A DNA stretch of 64,000 nt, taken from Fredinandcohnia onubensis. GTDB taxonomy: Bacteria > Bacillota > Bacilli > Bacillales > Bacillaceae_L. Under the pieces are notes generated by a model. That model was not told the DNA's origin. It searched no databases and was given only the letters and a program-made list of their open reading frames with translations. The DNA lies in NCBI RefSeq assembly GCF_031181385.1, contig NZ_JAPSKV010000004.1, forward strand, positions 62,001-126,000. Direction: 5' to 3'. Positions within the stretch are counted from its first letter, which is position 1. Every line of letters begins with the position of its first letter. This document shows, in pieces, positions 56,246-64,000 of this stretch. Made by a program: the position numbers and the translations under genes.

Positions 56246-56983
56246 ATGGGTTCATCAGTTTTTTATAATGAATCGTTAGCCCGATTTGTTCATCGACCAG
56301 CTACTTCTTCGCCAGATAATCCAAATCAACAAACTTATTATTCTAATTTTGTATCTGAACATATTAAACAGCAGGAGAAATATAATGAGCTCGTTAAAGA
56401 GTACATCAAAAGCAATGAAGGGCTAATCAAGCAATTAGCAGAAGAACAAAAAGGACTGCAACGCCAATTTTTTAAATCTGAACAAAATCAAATGGAGAAG
56501 AATGAAAAAATATCCAAAAAAATGACGGAACAGAAAAACTTATTGGAGGTATTTGTTGGCTTTATGAAGAAACAAGAAAAATATAATGAGACAGCGGTGA
56601 AGCAACAAGTGGAACATAAAGAACAGCTTGAAATTCTCCAAAAAATTGTACAAAATCAAGAAATCTTTAACAATAAAGTATCTGAAAATATGAACCTAGT
56701 GAAAAAGCAATTTGACCAAATTATAGCTTCTTTAAAAAATCATGAATTAAAAAATGAAACTATTGCTAAACGCTTTGAGGAAAATGACGAAAAAGATCAA
56801 GAAATTGCAGCCACCATCATGGAGCAAAAGGAATTATTTTTCAAGGTACTAAATGGTTTACAGGGTAATAAAGAGCAATACGATATTTTATTTGATTATG
56901 TACGAAATCAGGATAATTTTAACCATAAACTGTTTGAATACCTCTGCTCAAAATTTGAAGAGGAAGAAAATGCAGTGAATTAA
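56246..56983 (+). CDS. Coiled-coil protein with internal repeats, unknown function
   Basis: The 245-residue product has a polar N-terminus (about 1-35, FVHRPATSSPDNPNQQTYYS) and then almost continuous charged helix. A motif of the form Q[ED]xx[YF]N recurs at QEKYNE, QEKYNE, QEIFNN and QDNFNH (with a variant KEQYDI), separating Gln/Glu/Lys-rich helices, so the protein appears built from diverged copies of a roughly 30-45-residue unit. No signal peptide, membrane helix or enzyme motif is visible. It starts behind AAGGGAGCG and ends in a strong terminator, so it is an independent gene. I do not recognise the family. Confidence 0.75.
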   Translation: MGSSVFYNESLARFVHRPATSSPDNPNQQTYYSNFVSEHIKQQEKYNELVKEYIKSNEGLIKQLAEEQKGLQRQFFKSEQNQMEKNEKISKKMTEQKNLLEVFVGFMKKQEKYNETAVKQQVEHKEQLEILQKIVQNQEIFNNKVSENMNLVKKQFDQIIASLKNHELKNETIAKRFEENDEKDQEIAATIMEQKELFFKVLNGLQGNKEQYDILFDYVRNQDNFNHKLFEYLCSKFEEEENAVN

Positions 56984-57005
56984 GAAAATGTGAAGGCTTC
57001 TAAAG

Positions 57006-57037
57006 TGCAAAAAGGACCGCTCAGGGTCCTTTTTGCA
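57006..57037. terminator. Shared terminator of the coiled-coil gene and the M24 peptidase
   Basis: A 13-bp perfect stem (57006-57018 / 57025-57037) with a 6-nt loop; both strands have T-runs within the arms. Confidence 0.85.
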
Positions 57038-57038
57038 T

Positions 57039-58133
57039 TTATTTTATGAGTAGTTCCTTAGGGAATTTTGTAAGTGTTTGGGCACCATCAGCGGTGATAA
57101 TCATATCATCTTCGATTCGAACTCCGCCAATTTCTGGAGCATAGATTCCTGGTTCAATTGTGAATACCATACCCTTTTGTAGGAGCATATCATTTGTTTC
57201 ATTCATAGAAGGAAATTCATGAACATCAATTCCAAGTCCGTGTCCAATACGGTGGGTAAAATATTCACCATAGCCAGCATTGGATATAATGGTGCGTGCA
57301 GCACGGTCAATATCGCCAATTCTTGTTCCTGGCTTACAAGTATCAATAGCTGCTAATTGAGCCTTTAACACAGTGTCATAAACTTCACGTTGTTGGTCGG
57401 AAACCTCTCCAAATGCGACTGTTCTAGTAATATCAGAGCAATAACCATCAAGAACAACACCTAAATCGAAAAGAACAAAATCTCCTTTTTGAATGGTTTC
57501 AAGTCCTGGTTTTCCATGTGGAGCAGCAGTTTTTAAACCTGTTAATACCATTGTATCAAAGGACATTTGGCGGATTCCTTTTTTCTTTAATTCAAATTCA
57601 ATTGTAGCAAGTACATCTAATTCTGACTTACCTTGGGAAATTGCCTGTACACCCACTTCTACTCCATAATCAGCAAGCTTTGCTGCGTCTTCTAGAATAG
57701 AAATCTCTTTCTCTTCTTTAATCATCCGTAAAGTATGTAATTTTTCCTCAGCTGAAACGAAAGATGTGGAAGGAAATAGTTTTTGAATTTGTTCAAAACG
57801 ATCAACAGTTAAATGTTCTTTTTCAAGAGCTAATGATGAGACAGTTATGTTTCGTTTTGAGAGTGAATTTTTGATGAGATCCCAAGGATTATCTGTATCA
57901 CTATATCCAATGATTTCATAATTCCAGCCAGCATTACGTGCCTGGGCAAGCTCCATATTTGGACAAATCAAGATGGGCTCTTCCTGTTGAAAAACGAATA
58001 AACCAAGAAGTCTTTCGTGTGGTTCTGTATAAAAGTTTGTTAAATAAAATACGTTTGGAGTAGACGTAACAAAACTACATGTAATGTCCTTTTCTGTTAA
58101 CCAACTAGAAAGTTGTTGTAATCGTTGATTCAT
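57039..58133 (-). CDS. M24-family Xaa-Pro peptidase
   Basis: The 364-residue pita-bread-fold metallopeptidase has a creatinase-like N-domain (about 1-130) and a catalytic domain with the five metal ligands visible: LFDLGVVLDGYCSDITRT (two Asp), HRIGHGLGIDVHE (His), FTIEPGIY (Glu) and GVRIEDD (Glu). It should cleave Xaa-Pro bonds in the cytoplasm, as aminopeptidase P or prolidase. Of two overlapping ATGs, the second (58133) lies at proper spacing from AAGGAAG. Confidence 0.9.
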   Translation of the reverse strand: MNQRLQQLSSWLTEKDITCSFVTSTPNVFYLTNFYTEPHERLLGLFVFQQEEPILICPNMELAQARNAGWNYEIIGYSDTDNPWDLIKNSLSKRNITVSSLALEKEHLTVDRFEQIQKLFPSTSFVSAEEKLHTLRMIKEEKEISILEDAAKLADYGVEVGVQAISQGKSELDVLATIEFELKKKGIRQMSFDTMVLTGLKTAAPHGKPGLETIQKGDFVLFDLGVVLDGYCSDITRTVAFGEVSDQQREVYDTVLKAQLAAIDTCKPGTRIGDIDRAARTIISNAGYGEYFTHRIGHGLGIDVHEFPSMNETNDMLLQKGMVFTIEPGIYAPEIGGVRIEDDMIITADGAQTLTKFPKELLIK

Positions 58134-58348
58134 TCATAACACTTCCTTTTTAATATTAAGGGACACTGTTTATTTTAGCACTTTACGGTATGAAGCGGAA
58201 GGTGTGAGCCTTTACTGATTTATGTATTCCTTTTTGTAGTAGGGTTTGATTTACGTATGAAAGGGGTATAAAAAAGAAGGAAAGTAAGCATTTAAAAAGA
58301 AGTACTATATTAAGGTTTCTATATACAATTATGGAAGGGGAGATACAT

Positions 58349-59032
58349 ATGAAAGTATCCTATCATGGTCATTCTGTAGTAAAAATTGAAACATGTGGAA
58401 AAACGATCATCATTGACCCATTTATTACAGGAAATCCTAATACAGATTTAAAAGCAACCGAAGAAAAAGTGGATGTCATTTTACTTACACATGGTCACGG
58501 AGATCATGTTGGAGACACCGTAGACCTTGCTAAGCGCAACTCGAGTCTTGTGGTAGCTCCAAATGAACTTGCGGTCTATTTAGGCTGGCAAGGCTTGAAT
58601 GTACATCCGATGCATATTGGTGGTGCCCATCAGTTTGATTTTGGGAAGGTAAAATTCACCTTAGCTTTCCATGGTTCAAGCGTCGAAATTCCTGAGAAAC
58701 AGGAATTTGTTTACACAGGTATGCCAGGTGGCATCTTGTTTAGTGCTGAAGGAAAAACAATCTACCATGCAGGAGATACTGCATTATTTTACGATATGAA
58801 ATTGATTGGTGAGCTTAATGAGATTGATGTTGCCTTTCTGCCAATTGGGGATAATTTCACTATGGGACCAGATGATGCACTAATTGCAGCAGAGTGGTTA
58901 AAAGCCAAAACTGTCGTGCCGATTCACTATAATACTTTCCCAGTGATTAAGCAGGATGCGGCCGATTTTGTCTCAAGACTTACATCGGCTGATGGAAAGG
59001 TTTTAACAGCAGGTGACGCTATTGAATTGTAA
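58349..59032 (+). CDS. ytkL: Metal-dependent hydrolase YtkL (UPF0173)
   Basis: The 227-residue metallo-beta-lactamase-fold protein starts [14 protein letters not shown], has the metal motif [11 protein letters not shown] (about 52-62), [12 protein letters not shown] and a C-terminal VPIHYNTFP. The family is highly conserved in Firmicutes but has no assigned substrate. The ATG at 58349 lies 6 nt after GGGGAG; the six upstream codons contain that ribosome site. Confidence 0.9.
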   Translation: MKVSYHGHSVVKIETCGKTIIIDPFITGNPNTDLKATEEKVDVILLTHGHGDHVGDTVDLAKRNSSLVVAPNELAVYLGWQGLNVHPMHIGGAHQFDFGKVKFTLAFHGSSVEIPEKQEFVYTGMPGGILFSAEGKTIYHAGDTALFYDMKLIGELNEIDVAFLPIGDNFTMGPDDALIAAEWLKAKTVVPIHYNTFPVIKQDAADFVSRLTSADGKVLTAGDAIEL

Positions 59033-59040
59033 AACGAACA

Positions 59041-59070
59041 AAGGCGTGAGGAATCACGTCTTTTTTTTAT
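59041..59070 (+). terminator. Terminator of ytkL
   Basis: A 9-bp stem with one G-U pair (aaggcgtga / tcacgtctt), loop ggaa, then eight Ts. Confidence 0.8.
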
Positions 59071-59115
59071 GCTTGCTTCATAGAATGATACAAGCATAGG
59101 TAAGGAGGTAAAAGG

Positions 59116-59358
59116 ATGCATAATAGGTTGTTACTATGTTTATTGATTTGTGGTGTCTTACTTTATTACGGGGTTCCAAGACTATCAATCGGAGCGGAAG
59201 GATTAGAGGGAGTATTCGCTCTTTCATGGCTAGTTTTTGCCTTGATTGTAGTAAGTGGAAACTTAATTGGTTTATTATATAACCCGAAGTCTGCTCAGAA
59301 AACGACAAGTCCACAAGCAGCTACTGCAAAACGTCGACAAAGAATGCGGAATTACTAA
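59116..59358 (+). CDS. Small two-helix membrane protein, unknown function
   Basis: The 80-residue product has two hydrophobic helices (LLLCLLICGVLLYYGV and ALSWLVFALIVVSGNLIGLLY) and a basic C-terminal tail (KRRQRMRNY), so the tail is probably cytoplasmic. The ATG at 59116 follows AGGAGG, good evidence that it is translated. It lies between ytkL and ytoI. No domain or named homologue is recognised. Confidence 0.72.
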   Translation: MHNRLLLCLLICGVLLYYGVPRLSIGAEGLEGVFALSWLVFALIVVSGNLIGLLYNPKSAQKTTSPQAATAKRRQRMRNY

Positions 59359-59378
59359 TAGAGTCATAACTAATAAAA

Positions 59379-59407
59379 TTGAATAAACCTTGCTTGACCC
59401 GTATAAT
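59379..59407 (+). promoter_or_regulatory. SigmaA promoter of ytoI
   Basis: TTGAAT at 59379-59384 and TATAAT at 59402-59407 with a 17-bp spacer, about 55 bp before ytoI. Confidence 0.7.
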
Positions 59408-59462
59408 AAGAGATAAGAATTAACGGAACTAGACAAAGAATGATTATTAGAGGGTGAAGAGC

Positions 59463-60773
59463 TTGGCGACAAAGCATGAGCAAATTTTACAGTATATTGA
59501 CACACTTCCGATTGGTGAGAAAATTTCAGTTCGACAAATTGCTAAGGATATGAAAGTGAGCGAAGGAACAGCTTATCGAGCCATAAAAGATGCTGAAAAT
59601 AAAGGATATGTGAGTACTATTGAACGTGTCGGAACCATTCGTATTGAACGAAAAAAGAAAGAAAACATCGAAAAGTTAACCTTTGCAGAGGTTGTCAATA
59701 TTGTTGATGGACAAGTGCTTGGGGGAAAAGCGGGGCTGCATAAGACACTCAATAAATTTGTTATCGGTGCTATGAAATTAGAGGCAATGATGCGTTATAC
59801 AGGTGCAGGAAACCTACTAATAGTTGGTAACCGGACAAAGGCGCATGAGTATGCATTAAATGCAGGAGCTGCCGTTTTAGTGACCGGTGGTTTTGACACA
59901 GAAGATGAAGTGAAAAAGCTTGCAGATGAGTTGCAACTTCCAATTATTTCGTGTAGTTATGATACTTTTACGGTTGCTACCATGATCAACCGTGCAATCT
60001 ATGACCAACTCATAAAAAAAGAAATTGTTTTAGTTGAGGATATCTTAACGCCTAAAACCGAGACCGTAAGCCTGCATACCTCAGATAAGGTAGAGAAATG
60101 GTACGAACATAATACCGAAACAGGTCATGGTCGCTATCCTGTCGTTGATCATCAATCAAAGGTTGTTGGGATGGTTACAGCAAAGGATATTATGGGACAG
60201 GACCCGAATACGTTCATTGAAAAGGTGATGACTAAACAACCCATGACCGTTAATGGAAAAACATCGGTTGCATCTGTATCACATATGATGGTGTGGGAAG
60301 GTATTGAAATGCTGCCGGTTGTGGATCAATCGAATCGTTTGCAAGGGATCATTAGTCGTCAGGACGTACTAAAGGCTATGCAAAATATTGGTCGTCAACC
60401 TCAAGTAGGAGAAACGATTGATGATATCGTGACAAATCAACTCGTGGATATTTCTGCTGATGGTGATGCGATTTACCAATGTGAAGTAACCCCACAAATG
60501 ACAAACCACTTGGGCACAATTTCCTACGGAGTATTTACAACGATTGTAACGGAGGCAGCGAGTAGGGTACTAAAATCCTTTAAAAAAGGAGATTTGGTTA
60601 TCGAGAATATGACGGTTTATTTTATGAGACCCGTTCAAATTGATAGTCTAATGGAAATTCATCCAAGGGTTTTAGAGGTTGGAAGAAGATTTGGTAAGGT
60701 TGATGTTGAAGTTTTCCATGGAGGAGTCGTTGTTGGAAAAGCAATGATGATGGCACAGCTAATCGAACGATAA
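59463..60773 (+). CDS. ytoI: HTH-DRTGG-CBS-thioesterase-fold regulator YtoI
   Basis: The 436-residue protein combines an N-terminal winged helix (KISVRQIAKDMKVSEGTAYRAIKDAENKGYV, about 20-50), a DRTGG domain (about 75-190), two CBS motifs (about 195-310; GRYPVVDHQSKVVGMVTAKDI, MLPVVDQSNRLQGIISRQDVL) and a hot-dog thioesterase-like domain (about 320-435). It is probably a DNA-binding protein that senses an adenine nucleotide, possibly with an acyl-CoA-binding end; its targets are unknown. The TTG at 59463 is preferred because MATKHEQIL agrees with the remembered B. subtilis start; GTG 59454 is the alternative. Confidence 0.85.
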   Translation: MATKHEQILQYIDTLPIGEKISVRQIAKDMKVSEGTAYRAIKDAENKGYVSTIERVGTIRIERKKKENIEKLTFAEVVNIVDGQVLGGKAGLHKTLNKFVIGAMKLEAMMRYTGAGNLLIVGNRTKAHEYALNAGAAVLVTGGFDTEDEVKKLADELQLPIISCSYDTFTVATMINRAIYDQLIKKEIVLVEDILTPKTETVSLHTSDKVEKWYEHNTETGHGRYPVVDHQSKVVGMVTAKDIMGQDPNTFIEKVMTKQPMTVNGKTSVASVSHMMVWEGIEMLPVVDQSNRLQGIISRQDVLKAMQNIGRQPQVGETIDDIVTNQLVDISADGDAIYQCEVTPQMTNHLGTISYGVFTTIVTEAASRVLKSFKKGDLVIENMTVYFMRPVQIDSLMEIHPRVLEVGRRFGKVDVEVFHGGVVVGKAMMMAQLIER

Positions 60774-60789
60774 AAATAAGCACGAACAA

Positions 60790-60817
60790 AAAAAGACGCT
60801 GTAACGCGTCTTTTTCT
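60790..60817. terminator. Shared terminator of ytoI and ytpI
   Basis: A 10-bp perfect stem aaaaagacgc / gcgtcttttt with a 6-nt loop, A and T runs within the arms. Confidence 0.85.
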
Positions 60818-60825
60818 AGGTCTAG

Positions 60826-61125
60826 TTAACTTTGTTGTTCAGCTTCTTTTAGTACATATGGAAGATAGTGCTTATAAGCACGGAAGCCTGCCCAAATGCT
60901 TCCACCACCAACTAATATAAGAACTGTCCCAATTACATATGAGATTGTAGATGGATGAACGAAATACGTATTTAAACCAAATAGCGCAACAAAAAGTCCT
61001 AAGGCAATACTAGATTTCGCTGAGAGCCATTGTTTTTCAATTGGACGTCTTGTGCGGAAGTATTTTGTTTTATAATAAAAATAAAATACAAGTGCAAATA
61101 TGATTAGAAAAACGAGAATTTGCAT
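60826..61125 (-). CDS. ytpI: YtpI-family membrane protein
   Basis: The 99-residue product has three hydrophobic helices (QILVFLIIFALVFYFYY; SIALGLFVALFGLNTYF; TISYVIGTVLILVGGGSIWAGF) with a basic loop after the first, the pattern of the YtpI family, whose function is unknown. The ATG follows GGAGG at 7-8 nt. It lies between the convergent ytoI and the divergent nrnA, as in B. subtilis. Confidence 0.85.
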   Translation of the reverse strand: MQILVFLIIFALVFYFYYKTKYFRTRRPIEKQWLSAKSSIALGLFVALFGLNTYFVHPSTISYVIGTVLILVGGGSIWAGFRAYKHYLPYVLKEAEQQS

Positions 61126-61243
61126 GAGAAGTTTCCTCCAATTCTAGATTACTATACCTATTGTAACCAGAACCAATTCAAATTGCTAGTGAATAGAATG
61201 TGGAAACTTGGTGACGAAATGAAGCGAAAAAGGAGAACTCTTA

Positions 61244-62185
61244 ATGATTCAATCTATTCTTAAAACGATTAGTGATTTTGAGACGATCATCATTCATCGC
61301 CACGTACGACCAGACCCTGATGCCTATGGTTCACAGTGTGGTCTAGCAGAAATTCTAAAAGCATCCTACCCTACTAAAAAAGTATTTGTTGTTGGTGAGG
61401 ATGAACCCTCCTTATTTTTTCTGAAGGAAATGGACCGAATTCCAGATGAGATGTATGAAGAAGCATTAGTGATTGTCTGTGACACTGCAAACCAAGATAG
61501 AATTTCAGACGTGCGTTATAATCGCGGGAAAAAATTAATTAAAATTGATCATCATCCGAATGAAGATCCATATGGAGACCTTTTATGGGTCGATACAAGT
61601 GCCAGCTCTTGCAGTGAAATGATTTACGAACTTTACCTCCAAGGGAAGAAACAGGGATTAACTCTTTCAAAGGAAGCAGCGAGACTTCTTTTTGCTGGAA
61701 TTGTAGGAGACACAGGTAGATTCTTGTTTCCTAGTACAAATCCAAAGACATTTACATATGTCGGAGATTTAATTGAGTTTGGTTTTCAGTTTCCAGATGT
61801 TTACGAGAATTTATATAAAACGAAGGAAAATGTAGCACGCCTTAGTGGTTATGTCCTTCAAAATTACAAAGTCACCGAAGATGGTGTAGGGTCTATGGTG
61901 ATTTCACATGAGATCCTGAAAGAATATAATGTAACGCCTACAGAAGCATCTCAATTGGTTAGTAGCTTAGGAAATATTGAAAATATCAAAGCATGGGTGT
62001 TTTTCGTGGAGGAAAAAGATCAAATCCGTGTTCGCTTGCGTTCTAAGGGACCTGTGATTAACGGGGTGGCAAAAAAATATAACGGGGGTGGGCACCCACT
62101 TGCATCGGGAGCTACCATTTACTCATGGCAAGAGGTCGAAAACGTTATCTCTGATTTACGGAAGGTTTGCAATCAGGTAAACTAA
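61244..62185 (+). CDS. nrnA: NanoRNase / pAp phosphatase NrnA
   Basis: NrnA degrades RNA fragments of 2-5 nucleotides and dephosphorylates 3'-phosphoadenosine 5'-phosphate. The 313-residue DHH-family protein has HRHVRPDPDAYGSQ (about 19-32), VCDTANQDR, the DHH motif in KIDHHPNEDPYG (about 104-115), and the C-terminal DHHA1 domain ending NGGGHPLASGA. The ATG follows AAAGGAGAA. It corresponds to B. subtilis ytqI in the same place. Confidence 0.95.
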   Translation: MIQSILKTISDFETIIIHRHVRPDPDAYGSQCGLAEILKASYPTKKVFVVGEDEPSLFFLKEMDRIPDEMYEEALVIVCDTANQDRISDVRYNRGKKLIKIDHHPNEDPYGDLLWVDTSASSCSEMIYELYLQGKKQGLTLSKEAARLLFAGIVGDTGRFLFPSTNPKTFTYVGDLIEFGFQFPDVYENLYKTKENVARLSGYVLQNYKVTEDGVGSMVISHEILKEYNVTPTEASQLVSSLGNIENIKAWVFFVEEKDQIRVRLRSKGPVINGVAKKYNGGGHPLASGATIYSWQEVENVISDLRKVCNQVN

Positions 62186-62188
62186 AAA

Positions 62189-62221
62189 AATAAAGTCGCT
62201 CCTTTTGCGTGCGACTTTATT
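62189..62221. terminator. Shared terminator of nrnA and the 62-residue ORF
   Basis: An 11-bp perfect stem (62189-62199 / 62211-62221) with an 11-nt loop; the right arm overlaps the stop codon of the minus-strand gene. Confidence 0.78.
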
Positions 62222-62408
62222 AGCTATCTACCTTAACTGGGATGAACCATGAACCTAGATCGGTTACTTCTTCAAGAACATTGAGACCTAATGCTTGAAT
62301 TTCTTTTTTTAATGCATTTACAACTTCTGGGGATTCTGCATAAGCGGAGTACCCATTTTTGATCCTCGCCATTTTTTCATTTAATAATTTTCTCCGGTTA
62401 ATATACAT
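62220..62408 (-). CDS. Short conserved-looking protein, unknown function
   Basis: The 62-residue product (INRRKLLNEKMARIKNGYSAY ... GLNVLEEVTDLGSWFIPV) is basic at the start and has no membrane helix or cysteine. Strong evidence for translation is the AAGGAGG site before the ATG at 62408. It lies between nrnA and ytrI on the minus strand, with no terminator-free link to ytrI (a hairpin lies between). No named family is recognised. Confidence 0.68.
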   Translation of the reverse strand: MYINRRKLLNEKMARIKNGYSAYAESPEVVNALKKEIQALGLNVLEEVTDLGSWFIPVKVDS

Positions 62409-62531
62409 AAATTCCCTCCTTATGTGTTTTCTTTTATTTTATTGCATTTTCGCCTAAAAATGCTACATTATTTTTAAATTTTCTAAAAATTAATACAAAT
62501 TTGTAACGAAATATTCATTTTTCCAAAAAAC

Positions 62532-62553
62532 AAAAAGCCTCCGGAAGGAAGCT
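62532..62553 (-). terminator. Terminator of ytrHI
   Basis: Minus-strand 7-bp stem agcttcc / ggaggct (one G-U pair), loop ttcc, then a T-run. Confidence 0.75.
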
Positions 62554-62556
62554 ATG

Positions 62557-63060
62557 TTAGTTGACAAGTTCTATATTTAAAGAAATTTCAAGTGTTGTAT
62601 CGACAAAAACTGTGTGTATTTTTAGCTTATATGTTTTGTCGCCCAATTCGTAATTCCTATTTTCAATCGTTCTAAATAGAAGGTCTTTGTTTTTGGATAA
62701 TGTTTGGATATCCTGTCCAATTAAAGTGTTAAGGTCTTCGATTACAGCGGTTTTCATATGATGGAGATCGAGTGAACTGAGTTCTACTTTTTTTCTGTTT
62801 GCAAACTCCACATTGAAATCTTGAATTTTTAGCTTGTTTTTATTTTCACTATTTAATTTTTTTATATCATCAATTAGTATGTCTTTATCATCTTCTAAAT
62901 TTTTTATTTTGCTTTCCTGCTTTGTGATTAATTGAATCTGGTCTTCCTGCAGTACCCCAAACTGAAATAAAAAGACAAACCAACTGATCAAGGCACCTAT
63001 AGCAACGCCTGCGAAAAATCGTTGCCAGCCTGGTTTTTGATGATAAGGGGGGACTCTCAT
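62557..63060 (-). CDS. ytrI: Sporulation membrane protein YtrI
   Basis: The 167-residue protein has one transmembrane helix (about 15-36, FFAGVAIGALISWFVFLFQFGV), a coiled coil (about 45-85, TKQESKIKNLEDDKDILIDD) and a beta-rich extracytoplasmic end. In B. subtilis YtrI and YtrH are made in the mother cell under SigmaE and are needed for efficient sporulation and spore resistance. The ATG at 63060 overlaps the ytrH stop by one base, implying coupling; AGGAG lies 11 nt upstream. Confidence 0.87.
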   Translation of the reverse strand: MRVPPYHQKPGWQRFFAGVAIGALISWFVFLFQFGVLQEDQIQLITKQESKIKNLEDDKDILIDDIKKLNSENKNKLKIQDFNVEFANRKKVELSSLDLHHMKTAVIEDLNTLIGQDIQTLSKNKDLLFRTIENRNYELGDKTYKLKIHTVFVDTTLEISLNIELVN

Positions 63061-63398
63061 TATGAGATATGCTCCTGGGTGAGCCATTCAATAATTCTCC
63101 ACCCGAACTGCGCTCCACCCATTGCAGAAACAATCAGCAGAAATTGTTTAAAAACATCTTTCGTTTGACCTAAAAATATTCCTCTTTCAAAACTATAAAA
63201 AGCATCAAATGTTCCACCAATTGCAGCAACAAGTGCCCAGATCTTTAACTTGCTGGCAACCGAATAGATTTCAGATAAAGGCGCTTGACCCGAAATGAAG
63301 GCACCGAGACCTCCGATAAGGGAACCACCTAAAAGTACCCCAAGCGCAATAAAAAAACTATGAATAAATGCAGGCATAAACGCCTCTTTTACTTCCAT
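63060..63398 (-). CDS. ytrH: Sporulation membrane protein YtrH
   Basis: The 112-residue product has three hydrophobic helices (FIHSFFIALGVLLGGSLIGGL; ALVAAIGGTFDAFYSF; FLLIVSAMGGAQFGW) and the YtrH-family GGT and GAQFGWR motifs. Its partner ytrI follows with a TAATG overlap. The ATG at 63398 lies behind AGAAGGTG; the listed frame reaches further upstream without a ribosome site. It should act in the mother-cell membrane around the forespore. Confidence 0.87.
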   Translation of the reverse strand: MEVKEAFMPAFIHSFFIALGVLLGGSLIGGLGAFISGQAPLSEIYSVASKLKIWALVAAIGGTFDAFYSFERGIFLGQTKDVFKQFLLIVSAMGGAQFGWRIIEWLTQEHIS

Positions 63399-63447
63399 GT
63401 GGACACCTTCTTTTAAATATTTGTAAGTTGCGGAAGCTTTTATTACA

Positions 63448-63476
63448 TGTATATGGACAAACAATCCATTCTATGA
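63448..63476 (-). promoter_or_regulatory. Candidate SigmaE promoter of ytrHI
   Basis: Minus-strand TCATAGA (63476-63470), 14-bp spacer and CATATACA (63455-63448) agree with the SigmaE pattern KMATATT-N14-CATACAMT at 5 of 7 and 6 of 8 positions. Known SigmaE control of ytrHI in B. subtilis supports it. Confidence 0.42.
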
Positions 63477-63484
63477 GTTTTGTT

Positions 63485-63512
63485 TTGCTTGTTTCATAAA
63501 TAGGTCTATAAT
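63485..63512 (+). promoter_or_regulatory. Candidate SigmaA promoter of dnaE
   Basis: TTGCTT at 63485-63490 and TATAAT at 63507-63512 with a 16-bp spacer, divergent from ytrH. Confidence 0.45.
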
Positions 63513-63567
63513 TGAAGTATCAAATAGGTAAGGACGAAATTAATTAAATGAAAAAGGTGTGATTTGA

Positions 63568-64000
63568 TTGCCTTTTGTTCATCTTCAGGTTCAAAGTGCG
63601 TATAGCCTCTTATCAAGTGCTGCAAAAGTGGAAGCTTTGGTTGAAAAAGCGAGCAGCTTAGGGTTTAAAGCATTGGCATTAACCGATGAAAACATAATGT
63701 ATGGGGCGATAGCCTTTTATAAGCAATGCAGGAAACATGGGATTAAACCGATTATTGGCATGACCGCTTCGGTGTTAGCAGAAGAGGAACAAGGTCATGA
63801 AGTAGCTTATCCTGTAGTATTACTTGCAAAAAATAATAAAGGCTATCAAAATCTTTTAAAAATAAGTAGTGCGATTCAGACGAGATCAAAGGTTGGAATC
63901 CCAAGAAGATGGTTATCGCAATATCGTGAGGGATTAATTGGGATTTCTCCTGGTCGTGAAGGAGATATTGAACGAAGTATTAAGGACGGACATTATGAGG
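63568..64000 (+). CDS. dnaE: DNA polymerase III alpha subunit DnaE, N-terminal part
   Basis: The frame runs open to the window end (144 codons). It starts PFVHLQVQSAYSLLSSAAK and continues with ALALTDENIMYGAIAFYKQC and GIKPIIGM, the PHP domain of class C replicative polymerases. The first strand reads HLQVQSAYSLL where H-x-H motifs are common (HLHTHS in others), as in other low-GC DnaE proteins with degenerate PHP sites. The start is the TTG at 63568 behind AAAAAGGTG. DnaE extends primers on the lagging strand in Bacillus. Location after ytrHI matches B. subtilis. Confidence 0.92.
   Translation, partial: MPFVHLQVQSAYSLLSSAAKVEALVEKASSLGFKALALTDENIMYGAIAFYKQCRKHGIKPIIGMTASVLAEEEQGHEVAYPVVLLAKNNKGYQNLLKISSAIQTRSKVGIPRRWLSQYREGLIGISPGREGDIERSIKDGHYE

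Noticed and set aside
1-64000. Prophage, insertion sequence or tRNA genes
   Set aside because: No transposase, integrase, phage structural gene, flanking direct repeats or cloverleaf-forming sequence was recognised.

Overview
The window is a stretch of chromosome from a low-GC, endospore-forming Firmicute of the Bacillus group (family Bacillaceae; genus not resolvable from the window alone). The evidence is an alpha/beta-type spore protein gene (sspA), gerW, ytrH/ytrI and refZ with promoter-like sequences for sporulation sigma factors, a bacillithiol-type YtxJ protein, CcpA, EzrA and SftA. Gene order closely follows the Bacillus subtilis 'yt' region from trmB (ytmQ) to dnaE. No rRNA, tRNA, CRISPR array, phage or insertion sequence was seen.

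Layout. 1-5.5 kb: end of trmB, quorum-quenching lactonase ytnP, a PepSY protein, M42 peptidase ytoP, a DUF84 NTPase, a lipoprotein, thioredoxin-like ytpP and ytpQ. 5.5-15 kb: DNA translocase sftA, murC, an M29 aminopeptidase, the ytxGHJ stress operon behind a SigmaB-like promoter, aroA and ccpA. 15-22.3 kb: acuABC divergent from acsA with a cre site between them, then a class A penicillin-binding protein. 22.4-36 kb: tyrS, rpsD with a structured leader, the diguanylate cyclase dgcP, a methionine gamma-lyase, msrC, refZ, hisJ, ezrA, nifZ-thiI, sspA and ytcI.

36.1-40.7 kb is the main accessory block: an ABC-2 permease, its ATPase and a secreted, membrane-anchored NEW3-repeat protein on one strand, divergent from an ECF sigma factor and its RskA-type zinc anti-sigma factor. 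It sits between ytcI and ytcJ, which I recall as close together in B. subtilis. 40.7-48.3 kb: ytcJ, NAD kinase, sppA, yteJ, ytfI-gerW, a roughly 500-bp gap holding a 52-bp-period array of degenerate palindromes, tpx and ytxK. 48.5-64 kb: ackA, an EcsC-family protein, moaB, argGH behind tandem ARG-box-like operators, a universal stress protein gene broken in a homopolymer, ald, a repeat-containing coiled-coil protein of unknown function, an M24 peptidase, ytkL, ytoI, ytpI, nrnA, ytrI/ytrH and the start of dnaE.

How the genes fit together: carbon overflow is well represented (ccpA; acsA with its regulators acuA, B and C; ackA; ald; probable CcpA sites at acuA/acsA and the methionine gamma-lyase gene). 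Cell division and envelope genes are sftA, ezrA, refZ, murC and the class A PBP. Sulfur genes are nifZ-thiI, methionine gamma-lyase and msrC. Sporulation genes are sspA, gerW and ytrHI. Most transcription units end in clear intrinsic terminators, many of them shared by convergent genes.

All assignments come from reading the sequence and remembered family features; no database search was run.
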